DNA of 64,000 nt, from NCBI RefSeq assembly GCF_000711875.1, contig NZ_JONM01000015.1:41118-105117 (forward strand), written 5' to 3'. Below, piece after piece: positions 34,953-43,448 of this stretch. Every line of letters begins with the position of its first letter. Positions within the stretch are counted from its first letter, which is position 1. The notes beneath the pieces are model-generated. The model ran no database searches. It was not told where the DNA came from and saw nothing but the letters and a program-made list of their open reading frames with translations. The position numbers and the translations under genes were made by a program. The DNA comes from Andreprevotia chitinilytica DSM 18519 (GTDB lineage Bacteria; Pseudomonadota; Gammaproteobacteria; Burkholderiales; Chitinibacteraceae).

Positions 34953-36914
34953 ATGCCCCGCATCCAGGTCCTCTCCGATACGCTCGTCAACCAGATCGCC
35001 GCCGGCGAAGTGGTCGAGCGCCCGGCCAATGCGCTCAAGGAATTGCTGGAAAACAGCATTGATGCCGGCGCGCAGAACCTCAATGTCGAACTGGTGGCGG
35101 GGGGCAGCAAACTGATCAAGGTGATCGACGACGGCGGCGGGATCGAGAAAGACGATATCGCCCTCGCCCTGCATCGCCACGCCACCAGCAAGATTCGAGA
35201 TTTCGATGATCTGCAGCGGGTGGCAACGCTGGGGTTTCGTGGCGAAGGTCTGGCATCGATCGCGTCCGTGTCGCGGCTGGTGCTCACGAGTCGCTTCGAA
35301 GGGGATGGTCACGCCTGGCGCGTCGAAGCCGATCACGGCCGGCTGACCGAGGCCGAGCCGGCTGCGCTGGCCGTCGGCACCACCATTGAAGTGCACGACC
35401 TCTATTACCAGTTGCCCGCCCGGCGCAAATTCCTCAAATCCGATTCGACCGAATTCGCCCACTGCGCCGAAATGGTCAACCGGCTGGCGCTCGCCAATCC
35501 GGACAAGCAATTCACCCTGATTCACAACGGCCGTGCTTCGATGCGGCTGATGCGGGGCGACATGCTCAAGCGTTGCGCCGCCGTACTGGGCGACGAATTC
35601 GCCCAAACCGCCGTCGCCATCGACGAGCGCGCCGGCCCGCTGCGCCTGTCCGGTCTGGCCGGCAGCCCGACGCTGGGCAAATCCAGCCGCGATGCGCAGT
35701 ACTTCTTCGTGAATGGCCGCTTCGTGCGCGACAAGGTGATCCAGCACGCGCTACGTGAAGCCTATCGCGATGTACTCCACCACGACCGCCACGCCGCCTA
35801 TTGCCTGTTCCTCGAGCTCGACCCGGACGGCGTGGATGTCAACGTGCACCCGACCAAGATCGAAGTGCGCTTCCGCGAGAGCGGGGCGATTTATCGCTTC
35901 CTGCTGGCATCGCTGACCAAGGCGCTCTCCGCTACCAAGGCGGGGGCCGTGCCGGCTGGCATCGATCCGGAAACCGGCGAAGTGATGGCACCGACGCCCA
36001 ACGTGCAACGCCCGCAAACCTATGCCGATCTGGTGGCGCGCGGGGCATATAGCCAGCAGCCGATGCCACTGCCGGTGGCGCAGGAGCCGATGGCGTTGTA
36101 TGAGCGGATGTTTGGGGATTTGCGGCGAGCTGATGGTGATTATTCGGGCGGGATCGAAATCCCCCCTAACCCCCTATACCTGAACGAATCAAAAGATTCG
36201 CACGGCACAGAGAAGGGGGGAATTAGCTCGCTTGAGCCAAGGGCATTTCAAGGCAACGCAGCCTACTCCCCCCTTTACGAAGGGGGGCGGGGGGGGATTT
36301 CTGCGCCGCTTCAAGCCTCGGACACCGGCATCCCACCGCTCGGCTTCGCCATCGCCCAACTCCACGGCGTCTATGTGCTCGCCCAAGCCGCCGAAGGGCT
36401 GATCGTGGTGGATATGCACGCCGCCCACGAACGCGTCGTCTACGAAAAACTCAAGACCGCGCTCGATTTCGACCAGATGCCGATGCAGCCGCTGCTGATC
36501 CCGCACGTGTTCGCGGCGGATCGGCTTGATGTCGCGACGGTGGAAGATCACCAGGAAGCACTCAAAAGCATTGGCTTCGACCTCTCCGCCACCTCGCCGA
36601 CGCAACTGGCCGTGCGCTCGATCCCGCTGTTGCTGAAGGATGCCGATGCGGTCGAACTCGCCAAATCGGTGCTGAAAGACATCCGCGAAGTCGGCGCGAG
36701 CCAAGTGCTCACCGGCCGCCGCAATGAACTGTTGGCGACGATGGCCTGCCACGGCGCGGTGCGCGCCAACCGGGCGCTCACCATCCCGGAAATGAACGCG
36801 CTACTGCGCGAAATGGAAGCCACCGAGCGCTCCGGCCAATGCAACCACGGCCGGCCGACGTGGTTCCGGCTGACGATGAAAGAGCTGGACGGCCTCTTCA
36901 TGCGGGGGCAATGA
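34953..36914 (+). CDS. mutL: DNA mismatch repair protein MutL, with an in-frame palindromic element
   Basis: 653 residues from ATG 34953 (MPRIQVLSDTLVNQIAAGEV). The GHKL ATPase is intact: AAGEVVERP, ENSIDAG, DDGGGI and GFRGEGLASIASVS. Residues 402-450 are encoded by a palindromic repeat (36156-36301; starts EIPPNP and ends EGGRGGIS), lying in the flexible linker. The C-terminal domain has the endonuclease motif DMHAAHERVVYE, ACHGAVRANR and CNHGRPTWF, as in Neisseria-type MutL and unlike E. coli MutL, so it probably nicks the error strand. It is followed one base later by a membrane protein gene. Confidence 0.96.
   Translation: MPRIQVLSDTLVNQIAAGEVVERPANALKELLENSIDAGAQNLNVELVAGGSKLIKVIDDGGGIEKDDIALALHRHATSKIRDFDDLQRVATLGFRGEGLASIASVSRLVLTSRFEGDGHAWRVEADHGRLTEAEPAALAVGTTIEVHDLYYQLPARRKFLKSDSTEFAHCAEMVNRLALANPDKQFTLIHNGRASMRLMRGDMLKRCAAVLGDEFAQTAVAIDERAGPLRLSGLAGSPTLGKSSRDAQYFFVNGRFVRDKVIQHALREAYRDVLHHDRHAAYCLFLELDPDGVDVNVHPTKIEVRFRESGAIYRFLLASLTKALSATKAGAVPAGIDPETGEVMAPTPNVQRPQTYADLVARGAYSQQPMPLPVAQEPMALYERMFGDLRRADGDYSGGIEIPPNPLYLNESKDSHGTEKGGISSLEPRAFQGNAAYSPLYEGGRGGISAPLQASDTGIPPLGFAIAQLHGVYVLAQAAEGLIVVDMHAAHERVVYEKLKTALDFDQMPMQPLLIPHVFAADRLDVATVEDHQEALKSIGFDLSATSPTQLAVRSIPLLLKDADAVELAKSVLKDIREVGASQVLTGRRNELLATMACHGAVRANRALTIPEMNALLREMEATERSGQCNHGRPTWFRLTMKELDGLFMRGQ
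36156..36301. repeat. Palindromic GAAATCCCCCC element inside mutL
   Basis: 146 bases with terminal inverted repeats GAAATCCCCCCTAACCCC and a matching GGGGGGGGATTTC right end, plus an internal hairpin around GAATCAAAAGATTC. It is read through in the mutL frame without a stop. A sister copy is in frame at 38131-38252, and a degenerate copy sharing the GAATCAAAGATTCGCAC core is intergenic at 44471-44605. Confidence 0.88.
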
Positions 36915-36915
36915 C

Positions 36916-37704
36916 ATGTACGGCATCATCGCAGTCAAACTCTTTGCCGGCCCGGTCGTCGTCGGTGCGGCCAGTCTCGCCGGTAAACGCTGGGGGCCGG
37001 CGGTGGCTGGCTTGCTCGGCGGCATGCCGCTGGTCGCCGCCTGCGTGATTGCCGCCGTGTGGCTGGAGTTCGGCCAGGCCTACGCGTTGAATGTCGCCAG
37101 CGCCACGCCAGTCGGGCTGTGGGGCAACATCGCCTACTTCATCACGCTGGGGGTCGCCAGCCGCTGGTTCGCCGGTAAACGTTTCGGCTGGGCCGGCATG
37201 TTGCTGTGTGGCTGGACGGTGTACCTGCTCACCGCGCTCGCGCTCAGCGTGGGCGGCCTAGCCCACAACCTGCCGCTTGGCATTGCCGCGCCATTTGGCC
37301 TGCTGTTCGCTGCCCGCTTCCTGATCCCCAAACCCGCCGCCCCGCCGCGCAACGTACCGCTGCCGCGCATCGAACTGGCTGCGCGGATGATGGCGGCCTT
37401 CTTGCTGATCCTCACGCTCAGCACCGCCACGCAACTCCTTGGCCCGGCGCTCACCGGCATCCTCTCCCCCGGCCCGATCATCGCCACGGTGATCCCGGCA
37501 TTCACACTCGCCAACTCCGGGCGGGATGCCGTGCTGGTGCAATTGCGCGGCTTTCTGACCGGGCTGGTCGGCACGGGCGTGAGCTTCTTCGCCCTGCCGT
37601 GGCTGGCGGCGATGTTGGGCGCGTGGGCGGCGGTGCCGACGGCGGCCATTGCGATGGGCGCGGCGTTTGGGGCGAGCTGGTTGATGCGGTGGTTGGGGCG
37701 GTGA
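36916..37704 (+). CDS. Integral membrane protein of unknown function
   Basis: 262 residues, nearly all hydrophobic, with about eight predicted membrane helices and Gly-rich turns (AGLLGGMPLVAACVIAAVW; TGLVGTGVSFFALPWLAAML). No catalytic or transport signature recognised. The ATG lies one base after the mutL stop, so it is translated from the same message. The link to mismatch repair is probably only positional. Confidence 0.75.
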   Translation: MYGIIAVKLFAGPVVVGAASLAGKRWGPAVAGLLGGMPLVAACVIAAVWLEFGQAYALNVASATPVGLWGNIAYFITLGVASRWFAGKRFGWAGMLLCGWTVYLLTALALSVGGLAHNLPLGIAAPFGLLFAARFLIPKPAAPPRNVPLPRIELAARMMAAFLLILTLSTATQLLGPALTGILSPGPIIATVIPAFTLANSGRDAVLVQLRGFLTGLVGTGVSFFALPWLAAMLGAWAAVPTAAIAMGAAFGASWLMRWLGR

Positions 37705-37770
37705 GTATGGCGAGTTTCTTCATATTCATTCCGGATTCATTCTGCGAGTACTGTGGTGACGCTCTATCGC

Positions 37771-39225
37771 ATGGACTTGAAACCAGTGGCGCGTGAGTTA
37801 CGGCAACGCATGACCGATGCGGAACAGCGGTTATGGTGTGGACTGCGTGGACGCCAGCTAGGGGCGACATTCAATCGACAGAAACCGCTGGGCGATTTTG
37901 TCGCTGATTTCTACTGCCATGAGGCAAAGCTGGTTATCGAGGTGGACGGCGCTCAGCACTTTGCAGATGCTGGGTTGCATTCCGACGGTCAGCGCACAGC
38001 TGCACTTGAGCGAATGGGGGTGCACGTACTGCGTTTTGACAATCGGCAGGTGCTTCTGGAGACGGCGGCGGTATTGGAAGCGATCAAGTCAGCGATGGAT
38101 GCACGGATGGTCGAACTTGCGAACATTGCAGAAATCCCCCCCAACCCCCCTTCGAAAAGGGGGGAGGGAAGGCTGGTGGCCAAGTCAACAGCACTGGAAT
38201 CTGCCAGCGATACCATCCCCCCCTTCCTCGAAGGGGGGCTAGGGGGGATTTCGACGTCGCTTCAAAATTTCGCCGCACTACAAGCCAATCACCTTCCCCC
38301 CGCCATCTTCCTCATGGGCCCGACCGCCAGCGGCAAGACCGCCAGCGCGATCCACCTGATCGAATCCGGCCTGCCCATCGAGCTGATCTCGGTCGATTCC
38401 GCCTTGGTGTTCAAGGACATGGACATCGGCACCGCCAAGCCGAGTGCCGAAGAACTCGCCCGTGCGCCGCATCACCTGATCGACATCATCAGCCCGGAAG
38501 CCGCGTATTCCACTGCCCAATTCCGTGACGATGCCTTGCGTCTGATGGCGGATATCACCGCCCGCGGCAAGGTGCCGGTTTTGGTCGGCGGCACGATGCT
38601 CTACTACAACACGCTGCAGCACGGCATCCACGATTTGCCGCAGGCCAGCCCGGAATTGCGGGCGCAATTGCACGCCGAGGCGGATCAGATTGGCTGGCCG
38701 GCGATGCATGCCAAGCTGGCGCTGCTGGATCCGGCGACCGCTGAGCGCCTCAAGTCGAACGACCAGCAGCGCATCGAGCGCGCACTGGAAATCTGCATGC
38801 TGGCCGGCAAACCGATGTCCGAACTGCTGGCCGAACCGACCGCCAACGCATTGCCATACCGCTTGCTCAAGCTCGCGCTCACGCCGTCTGACCGCAAGGT
38901 GCTGCACGAGCGTATCGCGCTGCGTTTCGACACCATGCTCCAGCAGGGTTTGCTGGACGAAGTACGCATGCTGCGAGAGAAATACACGCTATCGCTCGAT
39001 CTGCCGTCGATGCGTTGCGTCGGTTACCGACAGGCATGGGAACACCTCGACGGCCTCGTCGATGCGGCAGAGATGCGTGAGAAGGGCATTGCTGCCACCC
39101 GCCAGCTCGCCAAGCGCCAGCTCACCTGGCTACGTGGCATGGATGATGTCGAGGCCATCGATTGTCTGCAGCCGGATTTGCCGATAGTCGTTGCCGAGAA
39201 CGTGCGCAACTGGCTGGAGCGCTAG
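37771..39225 (+). CDS. miaA: DUF559 nuclease-like domain fused in frame to tRNA dimethylallyltransferase (MiaA)
   Basis: 484 residues if started at ATG 37771; GTG codons at 37753 and 37756 are alternatives. Residues 1-110 are a complete DUF559 (Vsr/restriction-endonuclease fold) domain: [48 protein letters not shown]. Residues 121-161 come from a palindromic element (EIPPNP to EGGLGGIS). From about 170 the chain is Mia[42 protein letters not shown]. MiaA adds the isopentenyl group to A37 of tRNAs reading U-first codons. No ATG lies between the element and the MiaA P-loop strand, so MiaA may depend on upstream initiation. A GTG inside the element (about 38175) is another option. Confidence 0.85.
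   Translation: MDLKPVARELRQRMTDAEQRLWCGLRGRQLGATFNRQKPLGDFVADFYCHEAKLVIEVDGAQHFADAGLHSDGQRTAALERMGVHVLRFDNRQVLLETAAVLEAIKSAMDARMVELANIAEIPPNPPSKRGEGRLVAKSTALESASDTIPPFLEGGLGGISTSLQNFAALQANHLPPAIFLMGPTASGKTASAIHLIESGLPIELISVDSALVFKDMDIGTAKPSAEELARAPHHLIDIISPEAAYSTAQFRDDALRLMADITARGKVPVLVGGTMLYYNTLQHGIHDLPQASPELRAQLHAEADQIGWPAMHAKLALLDPATAERLKSNDQQRIERALEICMLAGKPMSELLAEPTANALPYRLLKLALTPSDRKVLHERIALRFDTMLQQGLLDEVRMLREKYTLSLDLPSMRCVGYRQAWEHLDGLVDAAEMREKGIAATRQLAKRQLTWLRGMDDVEAIDCLQPDLPIVVAENVRNWLER
38131..38252. repeat. Palindromic GAAATCCCCCC element between the DUF559 and MiaA parts
   Basis: 122 bases bounded by GAAATCCCCCCCAACCCCCC and GGGGGGCTAGGGGGGATTTC. It is read in the same frame as the mutL copy, giving a protein linker beginning EIPPNPP and ending EGGLGGIS. 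It probably joined two genes that were once separate. Confidence 0.88.
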
Positions 39226-39265
39226 ACTAGAAGCGCTTCCGATCAATCCCGCCACGGATCAACGC

Positions 39266-40732
39266 ATGTCTGCTCTTCCATCTTCCGATGCCAACGACGA
39301 GCTGCTCGCTCCGCCCGAGCCGATGCGGGACGAACAACTCACCGATTACGAAAGCGTGCGTGGCTGGGCGATCCAGTCCTTGTTTCGGACCTTCGAGCGC
39401 TTTTGCGAAGGCACGGTCATCGTCGATGCCAACGCCCGCGTGGTCTGGATCAACGCCCGCTATGCCGACCGCTTTGGTTTCAAGAACCCCGCCGAGGCGA
39501 TTGGTCGCCCGGTCGAGGAAGTGATCCCGACCAGCCTGTTGCGCGACGTAGTTCGCACCGGCCGACCAATGCTGCTGGACATCATGCAGACGCAGGGCGA
39601 ATCGCTGGTGGTGACGCGCTTGCCGCTGACTGGCGAAGCCGGGCAGGTGATCGGTGCAATCGGCTTCGCGCTGTTCGACGAGATCGAATCGCTATCGCCG
39701 CTGGTGGCCAAGTTCTCCCGGCTGAACGAAGAGCTGGTGGCCACGCGTGAGTCACTGGCGCAGGCGCGGCGGGCGAAGTATTCCTTCGACAGTTTTATCG
39801 GTAGCAGCGCAGCCAGTAGCGAAGTAAAGCGGCAGGCGCAACGTGCTGCGCTGATGGATTCCCCCGTGTTGCTGCTGGGCGAAACCGGCACCGGCAAGGA
39901 AGTACTGGCGCACGCGATCCATAGCGCATCGCGGCGGGCGAACAAGCCGCTGGTGACGCTGAACATGGCGGCGATCCCCGATACCTTGCTGGAGGCCGAG
40001 TTGTTCGGTGCAGCAGCCGGCGCGTATACCGGCGCGGATAAAAAGGGTCGTGTCGGTAAATTCCTGCTCGCCGATGGCGGCACGCTGTTCCTCGATGAAA
40101 TCGGCGATATGCCGCTGTCACTGCAGGCCAAACTGCTGCGCGTGCTGCAGGACAAGGAATTCGAGGCGCTCGGCTCCAACCGGGTGATCCGCTCGGACGT
40201 CCGCATCATCGCCGCTACTTCGACCCGACTGGCCAATCTGGTCGAGTCTGGCGCTTTCCGGGCGGACCTCTTCTACCGACTCAACGTGTTGTCGATCAAC
40301 GTACCGCCGCTGCGCGAGCGCTTGAGTGATCTTGATGCATTGTGCGAGGTCATTCTGGCTGGCATGGCTGCGGTCGATGGCGGCGGGCGGCGTGGGATCG
40401 ATTCCCCGGCGGTTGATTTCCTGCGCACCTACGGCTGGCCCGGCAATGTGCGCGAGCTGCGCAACATTCTGGAGCGAGCGGTGATGCTGAGTGATCACGC
40501 TTCGCTCGGTATTGATGACCTGTTGCCGTTGATCAACCCGGCCGCCGCACGCGCTGAGCCACTGGCCGTTGGCGTGAGCCATGCCGAGGCGATGGCGCAC
40601 TTTGAAGCCCAATTGATTCGCGATGCCTTGCAGGCTTGTGGAGGCCGGGTGATTGAGGCCGCGGCGCGGCTGGGGCTCGGGCGGGCGACGTTGTACAAGA
40701 AGATGGCGGTGTTGGGGATTGGGGCGAGGTGA
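39266..40732 (+). CDS. Sigma-54-dependent transcriptional activator with PAS sensor
   Basis: 488 residues from ATG 39266 (MSALPSSDANDELL). A PAS domain (about 50-160: RFCEGTVIVDANARVVWINARY) precedes the AAA+ domain: Walker A GETGTGKE 205-212, GAYTGA loop 252-257 for sigma-54 contact (the usual GAFTGA with Phe to Tyr, a known functional form), Walker B-type GGTLFLDEIG. The C-terminus is a Fis-type HTH (GGRVIEAAARLGLGRATLYKKM). It is 40 bases after miaA but is probably separate in function. PrpR/RocR-like; the signal is unknown. Confidence 0.93.
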   Translation: MSALPSSDANDELLAPPEPMRDEQLTDYESVRGWAIQSLFRTFERFCEGTVIVDANARVVWINARYADRFGFKNPAEAIGRPVEEVIPTSLLRDVVRTGRPMLLDIMQTQGESLVVTRLPLTGEAGQVIGAIGFALFDEIESLSPLVAKFSRLNEELVATRESLAQARRAKYSFDSFIGSSAASSEVKRQAQRAALMDSPVLLLGETGTGKEVLAHAIHSASRRANKPLVTLNMAAIPDTLLEAELFGAAAGAYTGADKKGRVGKFLLADGGTLFLDEIGDMPLSLQAKLLRVLQDKEFEALGSNRVIRSDVRIIAATSTRLANLVESGAFRADLFYRLNVLSINVPPLRERLSDLDALCEVILAGMAAVDGGGRRGIDSPAVDFLRTYGWPGNVRELRNILERAVMLSDHASLGIDDLLPLINPAAARAEPLAVGVSHAEAMAHFEAQLIRDALQACGGRVIEAAARLGLGRATLYKKMAVLGIGAR

Positions 40733-40753
40733 GGTTTTTTCGCTTTCGTTCGT

Positions 40754-40858
40754 TTATGCGCCTTCGGCGCGGGTAAAAGCTTTACAGCGCGTTCCGCCGC
40801 GCGGACGGGTTAAGGGGCTTGTCTCGCCAAGCCCCTTAACAATCCCAAGGCGACCCTG
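40754..40858. repeat. Dispersed repeat of about 105 bases, copy B (inverted)
   Basis: Starts TTATGCGCCTTCGGCGC, contains TTGTCTCGCC and ends CCCAAGGCGAC. It aligns with the reverse complement of 7706-7810. The flanking bases to about 40990 also look repeat-like (GGCGCAAGCGCC hairpin). Confidence 0.6.
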
Positions 40859-41088
40859 CAAAAGCGTCTGGCGCAAGCGCCAGATGCCCCAGCCAGCCCG
40901 TCACGGGCGGGAATCGAAAACTCGGGCCAAGGCCCTCAAACACTCGATCCCCGAAACCCCCGTGCCGGTCTGGCTGGCGGGGCGCTTTTGAAAGGGGGCA
41001 GACCATCCTTACCCCGGCCCTCTCCTGTGAAGGAGAGGGGGACTTTGTTTGATGCGGCGGCGTTTCATGTTGCGCCGCGCCTTGGTTT

Positions 41089-41184
41089 TTCTCCCCTCGC
41101 CCACTTGTGGGAGAGGGGCCGGGGGTGAGGGCACTACCGCGGGCCGTATCCTTTTCACCACCCTCTCCCTGACCCTTCCCCACA
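41089..41184. repeat. Palindromic repeat, CTCTCCCA-TGGGAGAG family, copy 4
   Basis: CTCGCCCACTTGTGGGAGAG then GGGGGTGAGGG, and a degenerate right half CCCTCTCCCTGACCC. A shorter hairpin CCCTCTCCTGTGAAGGAGAG lies at about 41018-41038. Located just after the end of the LysR gene. Confidence 0.75.
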
Positions 41185-41205
41185 AGCGAACAGGCTTCCC
41201 AACCC

Positions 41206-42096
41206 TCACCGCATCTTCGCCAGACAAAAATCCCAAAACGCCCGCACCCGTGGCAATACCTGCCTGCTGCCGCTGCGCACGAGATAAAGCGGCGATGCCT
41301 CTCCCGCCCAATCCGTCAGCGCCGCCACCAGCCGGCCCGTCGCCAGATCGCCCGCTACATCCAGCCGTGATTTATAAGCCACGCCCCAACCCTGCCGTGC
41401 CCATTCGCTGACCACTGCGCCATCGTTGGCGTGCCGCGCGGGCATGATCGTGACGGTCTCGATTTCCGACCCACGCACAAAACGCCAACTCACGTGCGGC
41501 GTATCTCGGATGCTGTAGGCAAGGCAGGTGTGTTGCGCCAGTTCGGCGGGTGTTTGCGGCATGCCGCGTCGTGCCCAGTAATCCGGGCTGGCAACCAGGA
41601 TGCGGTTGTTGTCCGGCGCGAGCGGCGTGGCGATCACGTTGGCGTCTTTCGGTGCGCCGGCGCGAAGGGCGATGTCCAGCGAATCTGCGATCAAGTCGTC
41701 CACCCGATCCGATAGCGCCACGATGGGCACGATGCCCGGATGCAATCTACAAAACTCATCCAGCCAGCCCAGCACGTATTGGCGACCGAAATCGGAGGGC
41801 GCGGAAATGCGCAGTGTGCCGGCTAATTCGCCACGGCTGCCGGCCAGCTCATCCAGCCCGGCATTGAGCGCATCCTGCGCGGCGCGGGCGCTGCGGTACC
41901 AGATATCGCCTTCCACCGTGAGCGTGAGCCGGCGCGTGCTGCGCTGAAACAAACGCGCGCCAAGCTGGGCTTCCAGCCGTTTCAGAGCGATCGAGAGGGC
42001 GGCCGGCGTCTGGTTCAGATCGCGTGCAGCGGCGGAGATCGAACCGCGTTCGACGATGCGCAGGAACCAGTCCCAACCCGGTAATTCGTGAGCCAT
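41206..42096 (-). CDS. LysR-family transcriptional regulator
   Basis: 296 residues from the ATG at 42096 (MAHELPGWDWFLRIVERGS); the open frame continues far upstream without coding character. HTH region AAARDLNQTPAALSIALKRL, LFQRSTRRLTLTVEG, then the effector-binding domain (GTLRISAPSDFGRQYVLGWL) of the CrgA/DmlR-like subgroup. It is divergent from the old-yellow-enzyme gene at 42196, which is its likely target; a dyad lies between them. Confidence 0.9.
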   Translation of the reverse strand: MAHELPGWDWFLRIVERGSISAAARDLNQTPAALSIALKRLEAQLGARLFQRSTRRLTLTVEGDIWYRSARAAQDALNAGLDELAGSRGELAGTLRISAPSDFGRQYVLGWLDEFCRLHPGIVPIVALSDRVDDLIADSLDIALRAGAPKDANVIATPLAPDNNRILVASPDYWARRGMPQTPAELAQHTCLAYSIRDTPHVSWRFVRGSEIETVTIMPARHANDGAVVSEWARQGWGVAYKSRLDVAGDLATGRLVAALTDWAGEASPLYLVRSGSRQVLPRVRAFWDFCLAKMR

Positions 42097-42111
42097 TGAT
42101 AAATAGTTGTT

Positions 42112-42132
42112 GATAATGTTTTGCGAATTATC
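42112..42132. promoter_or_regulatory. Candidate LysR binding site between divergent genes
   Basis: GATAAT and ATTATC arms separated by 9 bases, containing a T-N11-A pattern. It lies between the starts of the LysR gene (42096) and the reductase gene (42196), the usual place for such an operator. Confidence 0.45.
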
Positions 42133-42195
42133 GGCTTTTTCATGGGGAAATACAGGCGCACCATGCGGCATGCTTTTCCACACAGGAACCTCGCC

Positions 42196-43290
42196 ATGAG
42201 CCGTCGCCTTTTCAGTGCCTATTCGCTGAACCATCTCAGCCTGCCAAACCGCATCGTCATGGCCCCGATGACGCGGGCGCGCACCAGCCAGCCGGGCAAT
42301 GTGCCGAACGCACTGATGGCGGAGTACTACGCGCAGCGTGCCAGCGCCGGCCTGATCGTGACCGAGGCGACGCAGATCAGCCCGAGCGGGCAGGGCTACT
42401 CGTTCACGCCGGGCATCCACTCTGCCGAGCAAGTGAACGGCTGGCGCAAAGTGACCGATGCCGTGCATGCGGCTGGCGGTCGGATTTATCTGCAGCTCTG
42501 GCATGTCGGCCGCGTATCGCACGCGATCTTTCATGATGGCGGCCAGCCGCTTGCACCCTCCGCGATCCAGCCCAAGGGCACGCAGGTGTGGATCGTTGGC
42601 GACGATGGCGCAGGCCGCATGGTCGATTGCTCCATGCCGCGCGAGCTGGCGGTGGAGGAAATCGCCGATATCGTCGAAGACTTCCGCATCGCCGCCCGCA
42701 ATGCCATGACGGCCGGTTTCGATGGCGTGGAAATCCACGGCGCGAATGGCTACCTGATCGACCAGTTCCTGCGTACCACCTCCAATCTGCGCACCGATGA
42801 CTACGGTGGCAGTGCGCAAAAGCGGCTGCGTTTCTTGCAGGAAGTCGTGACTGCGGTGACGGAGGAGATCGGCGTGGAACGCGTGGGCCTGCGCCTGGCA
42901 CCGTTCATCACCTTCAAAGACATGGCAGACCCGGAAATCATCGACACCATGCTGCTGGCGAGCGCATGGTTGGACGGGCGCGTGAGCTACATCCACCTTT
43001 CCGAAGCCGACTGGGACGACGCGCCGAAGATTCCCGACGACTTCCGCGTGCAACTGCGGCAGCGCTTCGGCGGCACGATCATCGTCGCCGGTGGTTATGA
43101 CGAGTTGCGCGCTGAATCCATCCTTGAAGCGGGCTGGGCCGATCTGGTGGCCTTTGGCCGGCCCTTCGTTGCCAACCCCGATTTGCCCGCCCGCCTGAAT
43201 CAGAACTGGCCGCTGGCGGCGCTTGATCCAGCCAGCTTATTCGGTGGCGATGGCAAGGGGTACGTGACTTACCCTGCATACGCAACGTGA
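42196..43290 (+). CDS. Old-yellow-enzyme alkene reductase (NemA-like)
   Basis: 364 residues from ATG 42196 (MSRRLFSAYSLNHLSLPNRI) with an AGGAA site. FMN-dependent NADPH reductase of activated C=C bonds, nitro compounds or quinones. Seen: RIVMAPMTRARTSQPGNVPN, QLWHVGRVSH, DGVEIHGANGYLIDQFL, DDYGGSAQKRLRF, and the FMN phosphate region IIVAGGYD with GWADLVAFGRPFVANP. HGAN supplies the His/Asn that hold the substrate. Regulated probably by the adjacent LysR protein, often induced by electrophiles. Confidence 0.95.
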   Translation: MSRRLFSAYSLNHLSLPNRIVMAPMTRARTSQPGNVPNALMAEYYAQRASAGLIVTEATQISPSGQGYSFTPGIHSAEQVNGWRKVTDAVHAAGGRIYLQLWHVGRVSHAIFHDGGQPLAPSAIQPKGTQVWIVGDDGAGRMVDCSMPRELAVEEIADIVEDFRIAARNAMTAGFDGVEIHGANGYLIDQFLRTTSNLRTDDYGGSAQKRLRFLQEVVTAVTEEIGVERVGLRLAPFITFKDMADPEIIDTMLLASAWLDGRVSYIHLSEADWDDAPKIPDDFRVQLRQRFGGTIIVAGGYDELRAESILEAGWADLVAFGRPFVANPDLPARLNQNWPLAALDPASLFGGDGKGYVTYPAYAT

Positions 43291-43314
43291 GCGCGACGCA
43301 TACCGCCAGCTGCA

Positions 43315-43383
43315 TGTAGGAGCGAGCTTGCTCGCGATGGCGATGCTTGAAATGCCGCTATCGCGAGCAAGCTCGCTCCTACA
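43315..43383. repeat. REP-like inverted pair, TGTAGGAGCGAGCTTGC family, copy 2
   Basis: TGTAGGAGCGAGCTTGCTCG and its near-exact complement CGAGCAAGCTCGCTCCTACA around a 29-base spacer. It forms a strong stem and may act as terminator between the two oxidoreductase genes. Confidence 0.88.
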
Positions 43384-43448
43384 GAAAGCTCGTCATTCGC
43401 TGTGTTTGCAGATTTTGTTTTTCAGCACTTTGAAGTTGGAGATCCACC

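Larger units (their letters stand above)
40733..41205. other. Gene-free region filled with repeats
   Basis: About 470 bases between convergent genes with no supported gene. It contains copy B of the dispersed repeat shared with 7706-7810 and two palindromic units of the CTCTCCC family. Confidence 0.65.

Noticed and set aside
42097..43053. Upstream extension of the LysR gene to 43053
   Set aside because: The extension is antisense to the old-yellow-enzyme gene; the true LysR start with its HTH is at 42096.
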